Shown: positions 4,959 to 10,521 of the stretch, one piece after another
How the letters are laid out: each line of letters starts with the position of its first letter
Numbering within the stretch: the first letter of the stretch is position 1
Source: JBAZBO01 sp041671425
GTDB lineage: Bacteria > Patescibacteriota > WWE3 > UBA101185 > UBA10185
Assembly (NCBI GenBank): GCA_041671425.1
Contig: JBAZBO010000031.1
Location: 1-10,586, forward strand
Direction: 5' to 3'
Length of the DNA stretch: 10,586 nucleotides
Notes under the pieces: model-generated
Database searches by the model: none
The model's input: the letters and a program-made list of their open reading frames with translations, nothing else
What the model was told of the DNA's origin: nothing
Translations under genes and position numbers: made by a program

Positions 4959-6398
4959 ATGCCAAAAGTGAAAGAATTCATGAGATCTAATTGGCAATAC
5001 TTTCTCCTGGTTTTTGTTGTAGTTGCAACATATTTTGGCTCCCTGAGAAACGAATTTGTTTCAGACGACATACACACTTTTGTCAAAAATACAAATATAC
5101 AAACCTATACAGGTCTTTCTTTCATGGAGAAGATAGGCATTCAAAATCTCATCTACCATTTCTCTTTCAAGTACTTTGGTCTAAACCCCACACCTTTGCA
5201 TATTCTTTCACTGGTTCTGCATGCATTGAATGTGATCTTGTTCTACAACTTTGCCAAGTTACTTTTTGATCGGAAGATATCCTTAAGCAGTGCTCTTCTG
5301 TTTGCCGTTCACCCGTTGAATAGTGAGACAGTACTTTGGGTCTCTGCTGTCAATTATCTGTTTTGTTTCCTAAGTTACATTGTAATAACTAAGCTTTATT
5401 TGAAAGCTAAAAATCTAACTTCACTAATACTTCCGCTTTCTATTTATGCTGTTCTTCTGGTTCTGGGACGTAACGTCTGGATGACACTTTTGCCATTGGT
5501 TCTCTTGTTTGCAGCGCTTATATCTGGCGGTAAACCCATAAAAGAGGTAGCTAAGGGGTTATCACTATTTTTCCTGGTATCATTAGTAGGTTTTTTTGTT
5601 CTTTTCAGGGGCTTATATGTAGGAAGAACCAGCTATATTCGCCAGATCAATGAGGGTGTTGACGCAAGGATGCTTAAATTCTCTATCCCTTATTCTATTG
5701 GAAGTACTGCAAAGCTGCTGGTGTATCCGCAGAATCTCACTTTGTACCACGAGGGTGAGTTTGCCCTTCCAAGTTTTGTAAAAGCCAGCAGACTGATTTT
5801 AGGCGCCCTCATAATTCTTGAGCTTTATCTTTTTGTAAAACAAAGAAAGCTTTTCTATGTTTCAGCAATGATATTTGTAAGCATCCTGCCCTCTTTGAGC
5901 CCCATAAGAGTTTCTAACTTTTTTGCAGAAAGATATGTTTACTTTGGCAATGCCTTCTTTTGTATCCTCATATCTTACCTTTTTGCCTATGTGGCAAAGA
6001 AAGCAAAGTCTACGGAGCTTTTCTACATTTTCATGTTTGTTTTAGCCCTGGTCTATTCGTCTAAAACTTTGATCAGAAGTGCTGAATGGAAGAACCCGAT
6101 CGTTTTTTGGGAGGCTACTGTTAGGGAGTCATCAAATAGCTCGGGGGCGTTTAATAATTTGGGGATAGAATATGTAAGGGTTGGAAGGTTCAATGATGCT
6201 CTTATACAGTTTCAGAAGTCTGTAGCTATCAATCCCAGAGTTCCTGATGCTCAATACAATATAGGGAAAATCCTTCTTGTGGGTGGCAGGTATGATATGG
6301 CGGAACCTTACCTTTTGAATGCCCTGAAACTATCACCGAATGAGCAGAAGATCATTGATGCTGTGAACACTCTGAATGCGAAGAAGCAGGGACTTTAG
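4959..6398 (+). CDS. Polytopic GT-C-like glycosyltransferase with C-terminal TPR repeats (TMTC-like)
   Basis: The 479-residue membrane protein starts with a transmembrane segment at about 14-28. A first outer loop follows with the acidic pair D36-D37 (NEFVSDDIH), the place where GT-C enzymes bind metal and lipid-linked sugar. HPLNSETVLWVSAVNYL (118-134) resembles the HP-h-E-V region of TMTC-type O-mannosyltransferases. About ten hydrophobic segments follow up to residue 380. The last 85 residues are two TPR units: NNLGIEYVRVGRFNDALIQF with its continuation to NP, and AQYNIGKILLVGGRYDMAEP with its continuation to SP. It is likely to transfer a sugar from a polyprenyl carrier to a surface protein or glycan, with TPRs binding the partner. 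The fold assignment is good. The donor and acceptor are inference. tRNA-His starts 24 bp after the stop. Confidence 0.8.
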   Translation: MPKVKEFMRSNWQYFLLVFVVVATYFGSLRNEFVSDDIHTFVKNTNIQTYTGLSFMEKIGIQNLIYHFSFKYFGLNPTPLHILSLVLHALNVILFYNFAKLLFDRKISLSSALLFAVHPLNSETVLWVSAVNYLFCFLSYIVITKLYLKAKNLTSLILPLSIYAVLLVLGRNVWMTLLPLVLLFAALISGGKPIKEVAKGLSLFFLVSLVGFFVLFRGLYVGRTSYIRQINEGVDARMLKFSIPYSIGSTAKLLVYPQNLTLYHEGEFALPSFVKASRLILGALIILELYLFVKQRKLFYVSAMIFVSILPSLSPIRVSNFFAERYVYFGNAFFCILISYLFAYVAKKAKSTELFYIFMFVLALVYSSKTLIRSAEWKNPIVFWEATVRESSNSSGAFNNLGIEYVRVGRFNDALIQFQKSVAINPRVPDAQYNIGKILLVGGRYDMAEPYLLNALKLSPNEQKIIDAVNTLNAKKQGL

Positions 6399-6400
6399 CG

Positions 6401-6409
6401 TGCTATAAT
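6401..6409 (+). promoter_or_regulatory. Extended -10 promoter of tRNA-His
   Basis: A perfect TGCTATAAT ends 13 nt before the tRNA 5' end and 2 bp after the previous stop codon begins the spacer. The predicted start is near 6416, giving a 7-nt leader. There is no clear -35. Confidence 0.7.
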
Positions 6410-6422
6410 CCCAGAGCTGTAT

Positions 6423-6498
6423 GGTGGCCTTAGTTCAGCGGTAGAACGCCGCCCTGTGGAGGCGGATGTCACCGGTTCGATCCCGGTAGGCCACCCCA
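6423..6498 (+). tRNA. tRNA-His (anticodon GTG), CCA encoded
   Basis: A full cloverleaf is seen: acceptor GTGGCCT/AGGCCAC, D stem GTTC/GAAC, and anticodon stem CCGCC/GGCGG with loop CTGTGGA (GTG at 6456-6458). The T arm is ACCGG-TTCGATC-CCGGT. The extra G at 6423 (G-1) faces discriminator C73 (6495), the identity pair of tRNA-His. CCA is encoded at 6496-6498. Confidence 0.97.
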
Positions 6499-6565
6499 GA
6501 AAATTAGGTTGATATTACAACATTATTTATATATACCCTAACGGTTATTCGAACCAATTCAGTAC

Positions 6566-6574
6566 TGATATACT
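6566..6574 (+). promoter_or_regulatory. Extended -10 promoter of the HIT gene, predicted leaderless
   Basis: TGATATACT ends exactly 6 nt (ATAAGT) before the GTG at 6581. The predicted first transcribed base is the G of the start codon. Confidence 0.65.
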
Positions 6575-6580
6575 ATAAGT

Positions 6581-6955
6581 GTGCATCTATCCAAATATTT
6601 CTTCAACATCGCAAAGTCTCCTATAGGAGATTTGATAGTCGGTTTGGCATTCGGAAAATTTAGTTCATTGCTCCCGGTTAAGAAAATAAAAGAGACAGAT
6701 AAAGCAGTAGCATTTTGGCACCCCAGACCTTTTTGGGAATATCATGTGCTGATTGTACCGAAAGCCCCAATAAAGAGTTTATTGGATATTACTGAGGATA
6801 ATTCATCTTATATGTTTGGTGTTTATATGCTGCTTTCCGATGTAATTAAGGAATTAGGTTGGGAAAACGAAGAATATTCAACACTTATAAATGGAGGCAA
6901 GCGACAGGAGATTGGACAACTTCACTTACACTTGTTTAAAGGTACGGAGATATAA
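6581..6955 (+). CDS. HIT-family (histidine triad) nucleotide-binding protein with degenerate triad
   Basis: HIT proteins hydrolyse or transfer nucleotidyl groups using the middle His of an H-h-H-h-H-h-h motif. Here the C-terminal motif is Q113-L-H115-L-H117-L-F. The presumed catalytic middle His (H115) and the last His remain, but the first is Gln. The core strand-helix AFWHPRPFWEYHVLIVPK (44-61) with HVLIVPKAPIKSLLDI is typical of the family, as is the loop LINGGKRQEIGQ before the motif. The 124-residue length is normal. The first 25 residues are hydrophobic (FFNIAKSPIGDLIVGLAFG) and might contact membrane, though the conserved SPIG suggests it is part of the fold. GTG is chosen as start because the -10 is 6 nt upstream and no SD exists. 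Cytoplasmic, with substrate unknown. Confidence 0.85.
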   Translation: MHLSKYFFNIAKSPIGDLIVGLAFGKFSSLLPVKKIKETDKAVAFWHPRPFWEYHVLIVPKAPIKSLLDITEDNSSYMFGVYMLLSDVIKELGWENEEYSTLINGGKRQEIGQLHLHLFKGTEI

Positions 6956-7104
6956 TCATTTAAACATTTGCAATTACTTTTTGAAACATGACCAAAACAT
7001 CAACTAATTGGTTCAGATTAGCCTCCACTACCGACCCCATCTACTTTCTGTTGTTATAGCAATACATTTAACTCACATTACGAATAAATTTCTGCCTAGT
7101 AGTC

Positions 7105-7129
7105 AAAAAAACTGTAACGACTTAAAGTT
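7105..7129 (-). terminator. Terminator overlapping the deformylase stop codon
   Basis: On the minus strand AACTTTAA (7129-7122, including the TAA stop) pairs with TTACAGTT (7117-7110) with one mismatch around a GTCG loop, followed by more Ts down to 7105. The stem is AT-rich and weak. Confidence 0.5.
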
Positions 7130-7706
7130 GCTCTACTTCTTTAATGGTAATAAGGGAAGAAGCCTTAACTTCGGGGAGTGGTTTAATTCTTTTTATGTAG
7201 GATTCTAATGACATGATTCTATCTAGGTCTGTTATTCTTTCCACAAATTCTATTCCTTCCATGTGGTCGTACTCGTGTTGGATTACTCTTCCTAAAATGC
7301 CATCTGCTTTCAATCTGAACAAATGCCCATCCATATCGGCAGCTTCAACTGTTATAACTTTCGGTCTGACCACAGGTGCCAATATAGTTGCGTTTGCAAC
7401 ACAACCGCAACCCTCCCATATTTCTATTTGCTCTTTTGAAGAAAAAACTATTTTAGGGTTGATGTATACCCTCAGAGTATCGGTTTGCTCCTTAGGTCGT
7501 ATTTCAGTTTCTCTTGGTTCTGTGATAAACAAACGATAATTTTCACCAATTTGGGGTGCGGCTATGCCGATTAAACCATTAGCCATCATTGTATCCACCA
7601 AATCTTTAATGACCTGTTTAATCTTATGGCTTTTTAAACTAGTTACTTTTTCGTTATGAGCTTTTAATAGTGGATTACCAATTTGTAACGTTTCTCTTAC
7701 TGCCAT
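7122..7706 (-). CDS. def: Peptide deformylase
   Basis: This cytoplasmic metalloenzyme removes the formyl group from the first Met of new proteins. All three family motifs are present in the 194 residues: motif 1 GIAAPQIG (47-54), motif 2 EGC with metal ligand C100, and motif 3 HEYDH (144-148) with ligands H144 and H148 and catalytic E145. Motif 2 reads EGCGC instead of the usual EGCLS, so two normally conserved positions differ. The C-terminal helix is longer than in short bacterial forms and ends with a charged tail. The start ATG at 7706 lies 6 nt after a -10 (TAGTAT) with a good -35, and no SD is seen, so the mRNA should be leaderless. It is divergent from the Ham1-like gene across 165 bp, with no obvious functional link to it. 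Confidence 0.93.
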   Translation of the reverse strand: MAVRETLQIGNPLLKAHNEKVTSLKSHKIKQVIKDLVDTMMANGLIGIAAPQIGENYRLFITEPRETEIRPKEQTDTLRVYINPKIVFSSKEQIEIWEGCGCVANATILAPVVRPKVITVEAADMDGHLFRLKADGILGRVIQHEYDHMEGIEFVERITDLDRIMSLESYIKRIKPLPEVKASSLITIKEVEQL

Positions 7707-7712
7707 AATCCC

Positions 7713-7741
7713 ATACTACTCAAATTATCTATTTCTGTCTA
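7713..7741 (-). promoter_or_regulatory. Promoter of def, predicted leaderless
   Basis: TAGACA (7741-7736), a 17-bp spacer and TAGTAT (7718-7713) on the minus strand end 6 nt (GGGATT) before the ATG at 7706. The -35 matches TTGACA at five of six positions. Confidence 0.7.
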
Positions 7742-7859
7742 ATTGATGACAAAATTTGGATCGGAACCCTCAGTAACTGTGATAGGAATATAATATGGTT
7801 CCATTTGTGGATGTTTAGAGACCCCATACTATAGGAAGCCTCCAACTATTTATATCAGA

Positions 7860-7865
7860 TATAAT
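7860..7865 (+). promoter_or_regulatory. -10 box of the Ham1-like gene, predicted leaderless
   Basis: A perfect TATAAT ends 6 nt (AAGCAT) before GTG 7872, so the predicted start base is the G of GTG. The ATG at 7870 overlaps it but runs straight into TGA, which supports the GTG. The -35 is weak. Confidence 0.6.
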
Positions 7866-7871
7866 AAGCAT

Positions 7872-8456
7872 GTGAGAGAAATAGTATTTGCTACAACGAA
7901 CAACGCTAAAATAGAAGAAATTGAACGTGTTTTAACTCGTTTTGGCTTTACCGTAACTCACGCAAAGCTAGAAATAGAAGAGCCTTACGGTTTAGGTCTT
8001 GAAGCTATTGCTAAAGCAAAGGCTTTAAATGCTCATCAATTACTAGGCAAACCTTTAGCTGCAATAGATACAGGTTTCTATATAAACTCACTAGATGGTT
8101 ACCCGGGAGACCACGTGGGTGATGCCATAAAGAAAGGACTAGATTGGATAATAAGTTCTGTTGAGGGAAAGGATCGCACATGTTCTTACAAAAACTGTCT
8201 TGCATATATGGATGAAACACTAAAAGAACCTGTGGTTTTTGAATCGGAGTTGGTTGGCACGATAAGTGACGCTCCAAAAGGAACACTCAAACCATTGTGG
8301 TGCCCAATACACAGAATATTTGTTCCTGAAGGAAAAGATAAAACACTTGCGGAAATTGCTGAAACAGATGAAGGTTTTATTGCCTGGCGTGAGGAACGTT
8401 ATTATCACTCTACTTCCTATAAACTCGCTAATTGGTTGTTAAGTCACTCATCGTAA
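7872..8456 (+). CDS. Divergent Ham1/RdgB-family non-canonical purine NTP pyrophosphatase
   Basis: RdgB/Ham1 enzymes convert dITP, ITP or XTP to the monophosphate and so clean the nucleotide pool. The 194-residue protein keeps the N-terminal phosphate-binding signature FATTNNAKIEEIERVL (T-x-N-x-x-K), the catalytic-site Asp in AIDTGFYI (D66, aligned by eye with E. coli D69), and the GYPGDHVGDAI loop corresponding to APG--SAR. FVPEGKDKTLAEI (150-162) is typical of the family. Unusual points: the motif GFGYDPIF is replaced by PLWCPIHRIF, and the C-terminal SHR base-recognition motif reads YHS (178-180). The fold call is good. Substrate specificity may differ from RdgB, so I give no gene symbol. 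Start GTG is fixed by TATAAT 6 nt upstream. Cytoplasmic. Confidence 0.8.
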   Translation: MREIVFATTNNAKIEEIERVLTRFGFTVTHAKLEIEEPYGLGLEAIAKAKALNAHQLLGKPLAAIDTGFYINSLDGYPGDHVGDAIKKGLDWIISSVEGKDRTCSYKNCLAYMDETLKEPVVFESELVGTISDAPKGTLKPLWCPIHRIFVPEGKDKTLAEIAETDEGFIAWREERYYHSTSYKLANWLLSHSS

Positions 8457-8530
8457 GCTGTAAGGTCAATAAATTCTCACCAGGATTGTTTTTACTTTGT
8501 ACTGGCAGACAGTAAGCCGCACCAAACGCA

Positions 8531-9742
8531 CTAGAAATCCACCAGTATTGTCAGAATAGAACCAATTGCACCCACGAAGAAAGTCCAGGTCCAACTATTG
8601 GTCAGGTACAGGACTACGCCTACCAATACTAGTACGATTAGTCTTATTCCGTGTAGCATGATCTCTCTGTATATTAGAAAGTCCGAAACGCTTCCCTCTA
8701 ATGATTTCTCGTATATGGAAGCGTTGAAGGGAACGTTGTAAGAGGGGGAGTTTGCGTTGTCCAATATTACATTTGCATACAAAAATCCTAATGAGTTGAA
8801 AAATACTCTTGATATCTGCAAGAGAGAACCAACCGCTACGCCTAGAGAGTGAATGACCTTTTTCCCCTTTGTATCTATAGCCTTTCCTACAATAACAAGC
8901 AGGATCATTGCCAGAACACTAGATGATGTAATCAAAAATCCTATTTCGACAAAGCTTTTAATTCCGAAATAAAGCATCAGTGTCCAAAAGATGGCTGAAA
9001 TTGTACCGGATATGGTACTGCCCCCTAGCGCAAGCGATGTCTTTATGTATGCACGGTTTTTAATGAAATTCGAGTAGACATCGCTGAAAGTGTGAGTTCT
9101 ATGTTCGCCTTCCCGGACAAATATGATTATTGGAAGTGTTGATATCAAAAGCAGAAATATGGCAAATCCATATAACACAGAAAACCCCAGATGAGCTATC
9201 ATCAACGCCCCTAACAATGGGCCCAATGTAGAAGAAAGGCTCACGAGCAGGTCTCTTTTACCTATCTCAGCACCATATTTTTTGTCTCCATCATCTGCTC
9301 TTTTGACAAAAAAGATGTGGTAGGGGATCCAATAAAACGTGTTGTGAACCCCACAGAAAGCCGCAGCGATCAAAATGAAAGCTAGATTATGCTCCGCAAG
9401 GGAGAGAAATGCATAGCATGCTATCAAAAAAAGCTGGCTAAAAAATATAGTCTTTTTTAGAGTCCATTCGAAGATCAATCTTCCAAAGATCAATATGCTT
9501 AGGACCACTACAAGAGAGCACACCGCAAAGAAAAGAATGACCCACAAAAAGCCGTTTGTAACCAGATTTTCGGATAGTACTAGTTGCTCCTTAGATAAGT
9601 TGTATATATAGATAGGGATGAAAATACCAAGTAGGGATTGGGCCAATCCGTAGATCACATGTGTTACATATATGGCATGGACTTCGTCTAGAGTGTAATC
9701 TTTGGCTCTGGAAATTTTACTTAGTAAAGAATGAAGCCACAT
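8531..9742 (-). CDS. Major facilitator superfamily (MFS)-like transporter
   Basis: The 403-residue protein is hydrophobic almost throughout, with about ten to twelve membrane segments from residue 25 to the end. Basic loops lie between them, e.g. FEWTLKKTIFFSQ after the third segment and KAIDTKGKKVIHSLG in the second half. These resemble the cytoplasmic loops after TM2 and TM8 in MFS proteins (the second matches the G-x-D-x-x-G-R/K-K loop pattern). A long central loop (REGEHRTHTFSDVYSN) separates two halves. The start ATG at 9742 has no SD. The predicted transcript begins with a small hairpin about 21 nt upstream. No substrate can be read from the sequence. It converges on the Ham1-like gene with 74 bp between and no strong terminator. 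Confidence 0.75.
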   Translation of the reverse strand: MWLHSLLSKISRAKDYTLDEVHAIYVTHVIYGLAQSLLGIFIPIYIYNLSKEQLVLSENLVTNGFLWVILFFAVCSLVVVLSILIFGRLIFEWTLKKTIFFSQLFLIACYAFLSLAEHNLAFILIAAAFCGVHNTFYWIPYHIFFVKRADDGDKKYGAEIGKRDLLVSLSSTLGPLLGALMIAHLGFSVLYGFAIFLLLISTLPIIIFVREGEHRTHTFSDVYSNFIKNRAYIKTSLALGGSTISGTISAIFWTLMLYFGIKSFVEIGFLITSSSVLAMILLVIVGKAIDTKGKKVIHSLGVAVGSLLQISRVFFNSLGFLYANVILDNANSPSYNVPFNASIYEKSLEGSVSDFLIYREIMLHGIRLIVLVLVGVVLYLTNSWTWTFFVGAIGSILTILVDF

Positions 9743-9746
9743 TTTT

Positions 9747-9763
9747 GAACTGTCATTCAGTTC
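9747..9763 (-). promoter_or_regulatory. Inverted repeat at the predicted 5' end of the MFS transcript
   Basis: GAACTG (9763-9758) and CAGTTC (9752-9747) on the minus strand are a perfect 6-bp dyad with a 5-nt loop. It lies between the -10 and the ATG. The first base of the dyad coincides with the predicted start of transcription. It could be a 5'-terminal RNA hairpin or a repressor operator. Confidence 0.45.
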
Positions 9764-9769
9764 TTCTTT

Positions 9770-9775
9770 ATTATA
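9770..9775 (-). promoter_or_regulatory. -10 box of the MFS-like gene
   Basis: A perfect TATAAT on the minus strand predicts transcription from about 9763, 21 nt before the ATG. No convincing -35 is seen. Confidence 0.55.
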
Positions 9776-9800
9776 CGCGAAACACAGATTTTTTGGGTTA

Positions 9801-9830
9801 TTTACAGAGTTCCCCCCGCAGGTTTAAAAT
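9801..9830 (+). promoter_or_regulatory. Promoter of the 90-residue protein gene, predicted leaderless
   Basis: TTTACA (9801-9806), an 18-bp spacer and TAAAAT (9825-9830) end 7 nt (ACAACGC) before ATG 9838. There is no SD. The good promoter supports this start over any upstream extension of the frame. Confidence 0.65.
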
Positions 9831-9837
9831 ACAACGC

Positions 9838-10110
9838 ATGTCCTCACCGAAATTCGAAAAACAATATAACGAAATGATAGAGAAAAACAAGGAACTTTTT
9901 GATGAACTAAAGTTAAGAAGCACTAATCCTAAGTCTGAGGATTTTAAAGAAGTTCAGCGTAAAGCCTTGCGCATTGTCCGTCGCAGCGAGGATACTCTTT
10001 GTTCCAAGACGGAAAATACGCACTTTTCCAGCTTCTCTTCTGGCTTAGCAGACAAGTTCTGGGAAATGGTTAGAAGTAATTACCCAGAGATAGACTATCC
10101 TACAGATTAG
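9838..10110 (+). CDS. Conserved small protein of unknown function (90 residues)
   Basis: The frame is open upstream to 9661, but that part lies inside the opposite MFS gene and has no start signal. The ATG at 9838 has a -35/-10 pair 7 nt ahead, so I start there. The protein is charged and helical. The first helix (KFEKQYNEMIEKNKELFDEL, residues 5-24) has heptad-like spacing. A second helix around 36-50 (EDFKEVQRKALRIVRR) is basic. A Ser-rich stretch then leads to LADKFWEMVRSNYPEID near the end. From memory, small CPR proteins often end with a similar LA-KFW--VR--FP-ID segment, and I believe this is one of that family. It is cytoplasmic and its function is unknown. It lies 54 bp upstream of the cold-shock gene on the same strand, but that gene has its own -10 and SD. 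Confidence 0.75.
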   Translation: MSSPKFEKQYNEMIEKNKELFDELKLRSTNPKSEDFKEVQRKALRIVRRSEDTLCSKTENTHFSSFSSGLADKFWEMVRSNYPEIDYPTD

Positions 10111-10130
10111 TGGATTACCCCATAAGGTAG

Positions 10131-10136
10131 TACAAT
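10131..10136 (+). promoter_or_regulatory. Possible -10 box of the cold-shock gene
   Basis: TACAAT predicts a start near 10143, giving a leader of about 22 nt that carries the SD. The -35 is poor. The leader is far shorter than the long cold-sensing leader of E. coli cspA. Confidence 0.4.
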
Positions 10137-10146
10137 ATCATGACGA

Positions 10147-10154
10147 AAGGAGGT
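10147..10154 (+). promoter_or_regulatory. Near-perfect Shine-Dalgarno of the cold-shock gene
   Basis: AAGGAGGT lies 10 nt before ATG 10165, in contrast to the SD-less starts of most neighbouring genes. Confidence 0.75.
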
Positions 10155-10164
10155 AAAAAATATT

Positions 10165-10365
10165 ATGACAGGAAAAATTAAAACAAAAACAGATAAAGGA
10201 TTCGGGTTCATTTCTCGTGATGGAGAAACAAAGGATCTTTTCTTTCATTCAAGTAGTTTGAATGGTGTTACGTTTGACGAGCTTCAGATAGGATCGACCG
10301 TTTCGTTCGATGTTGTAGACAGCGACAAAGGTCCAAGAGCAGAGAACGTAAAACTCTCCAAATAA
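10165..10365 (+). CDS. Cold-shock domain protein (Csp family)
   Basis: The 66-residue single-domain protein is of normal Csp length and should be a cytoplasmic nucleic-acid chaperone that binds single-stranded RNA and DNA. RNP1 is KGFGFI (11-16) and RNP2 is LFFHSS (25-30). The protein ends with the G-x-x-A-x-N-V pattern (PRAENVKL), and IGSTVSFDV is the usual fourth strand. The N-terminal strand reads MTGKIKTKTDKGFG, so the common aromatics of GTVKWFN are replaced by Thr and Lys and one stacking platform is lost. The start is fixed by the strong SD. A long hairpin follows 11 bp after the stop. High expression is suggested by the SD. Whether it responds to cold cannot be told. Confidence 0.93.
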   Translation: MTGKIKTKTDKGFGFISRDGETKDLFFHSSSLNGVTFDELQIGSTVSFDVVDSDKGPRAENVKLSK

Positions 10366-10376
10366 CATAGATATTG

Positions 10377-10415
10377 TTGTACGAAAGCCTCGCCTTGTGC
10401 CAGGCTTTTGTATAA
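10377..10415 (+). terminator. Terminator-like hairpin after the cold-shock gene
   Basis: TTGTACGAAAGCCT (10377-10390) can pair over 14 positions with AGGCTTTTGTATAA (10402-10415), including two G-U pairs, around an 11-nt loop. The core AAAGCCT/AGGCTTTT with a following T run looks like a rho-independent terminator. Confidence 0.65.
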
Positions 10416-10484
10416 AACACGCCTATAGTTACTAAACTGTTTGGTGTAGTGTGTTCGCAAAGCAACACATTTCATATTCATAAC

Positions 10485-10493
10485 TGCTACAAT
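10485..10493 (+). promoter_or_regulatory. Extended -10 promoter of the last gene
   Basis: TGCTACAAT predicts a start near 10500, giving a leader of about 22 nt with SD GGGAG at 10511-10515. Confidence 0.5.
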
Positions 10494-10521
10494 TAATATA
10501 TATTAGTTTTGGGAGTTGAAT

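Noticed and set aside
7008..7208. Plus-strand frame overlapping the def 3' end
   Set aside because: No SD or promoter, biased composition, and partly antisense to def. The 6956-7121 gap shows nothing beyond the def terminator.
7763..7802. Inverted repeat GGAACC / GGTTCC around a TATAAT (7789-7794) in the def/Ham1 intergenic region
   Set aside because: The arms are 6 bp with a 28-nt gap and do not extend. The frame after this TATAAT is 7 codons. Not enough to call an operator or small RNA.
7710..7831. Direct repeat CCCATACTA (7710-7718 and 7823-7831)
   Set aside because: Nine bases only. One copy is the def -10 on the minus strand, and the other could be a second upstream -10 or chance.
8500..8514. 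TACTG-GCAGA-CAGTA hairpin between the converging Ham1-like and MFS genes
   Set aside because: A 5-bp stem without an adjacent T tract in the right place on either strand. Too weak for a terminator call.
9661..9837. N-terminal extension of the 90-residue protein
   Set aside because: This part is antisense to the MFS gene and has no promoter or SD. The promoter at 9801-9830 lies inside it, pointing to ATG 9838.
10268..10481. Two minus-strand frames across the cold-shock gene end
   Set aside because: Both run through the terminator hairpin and opposite a clear Csp gene, with no start signals.
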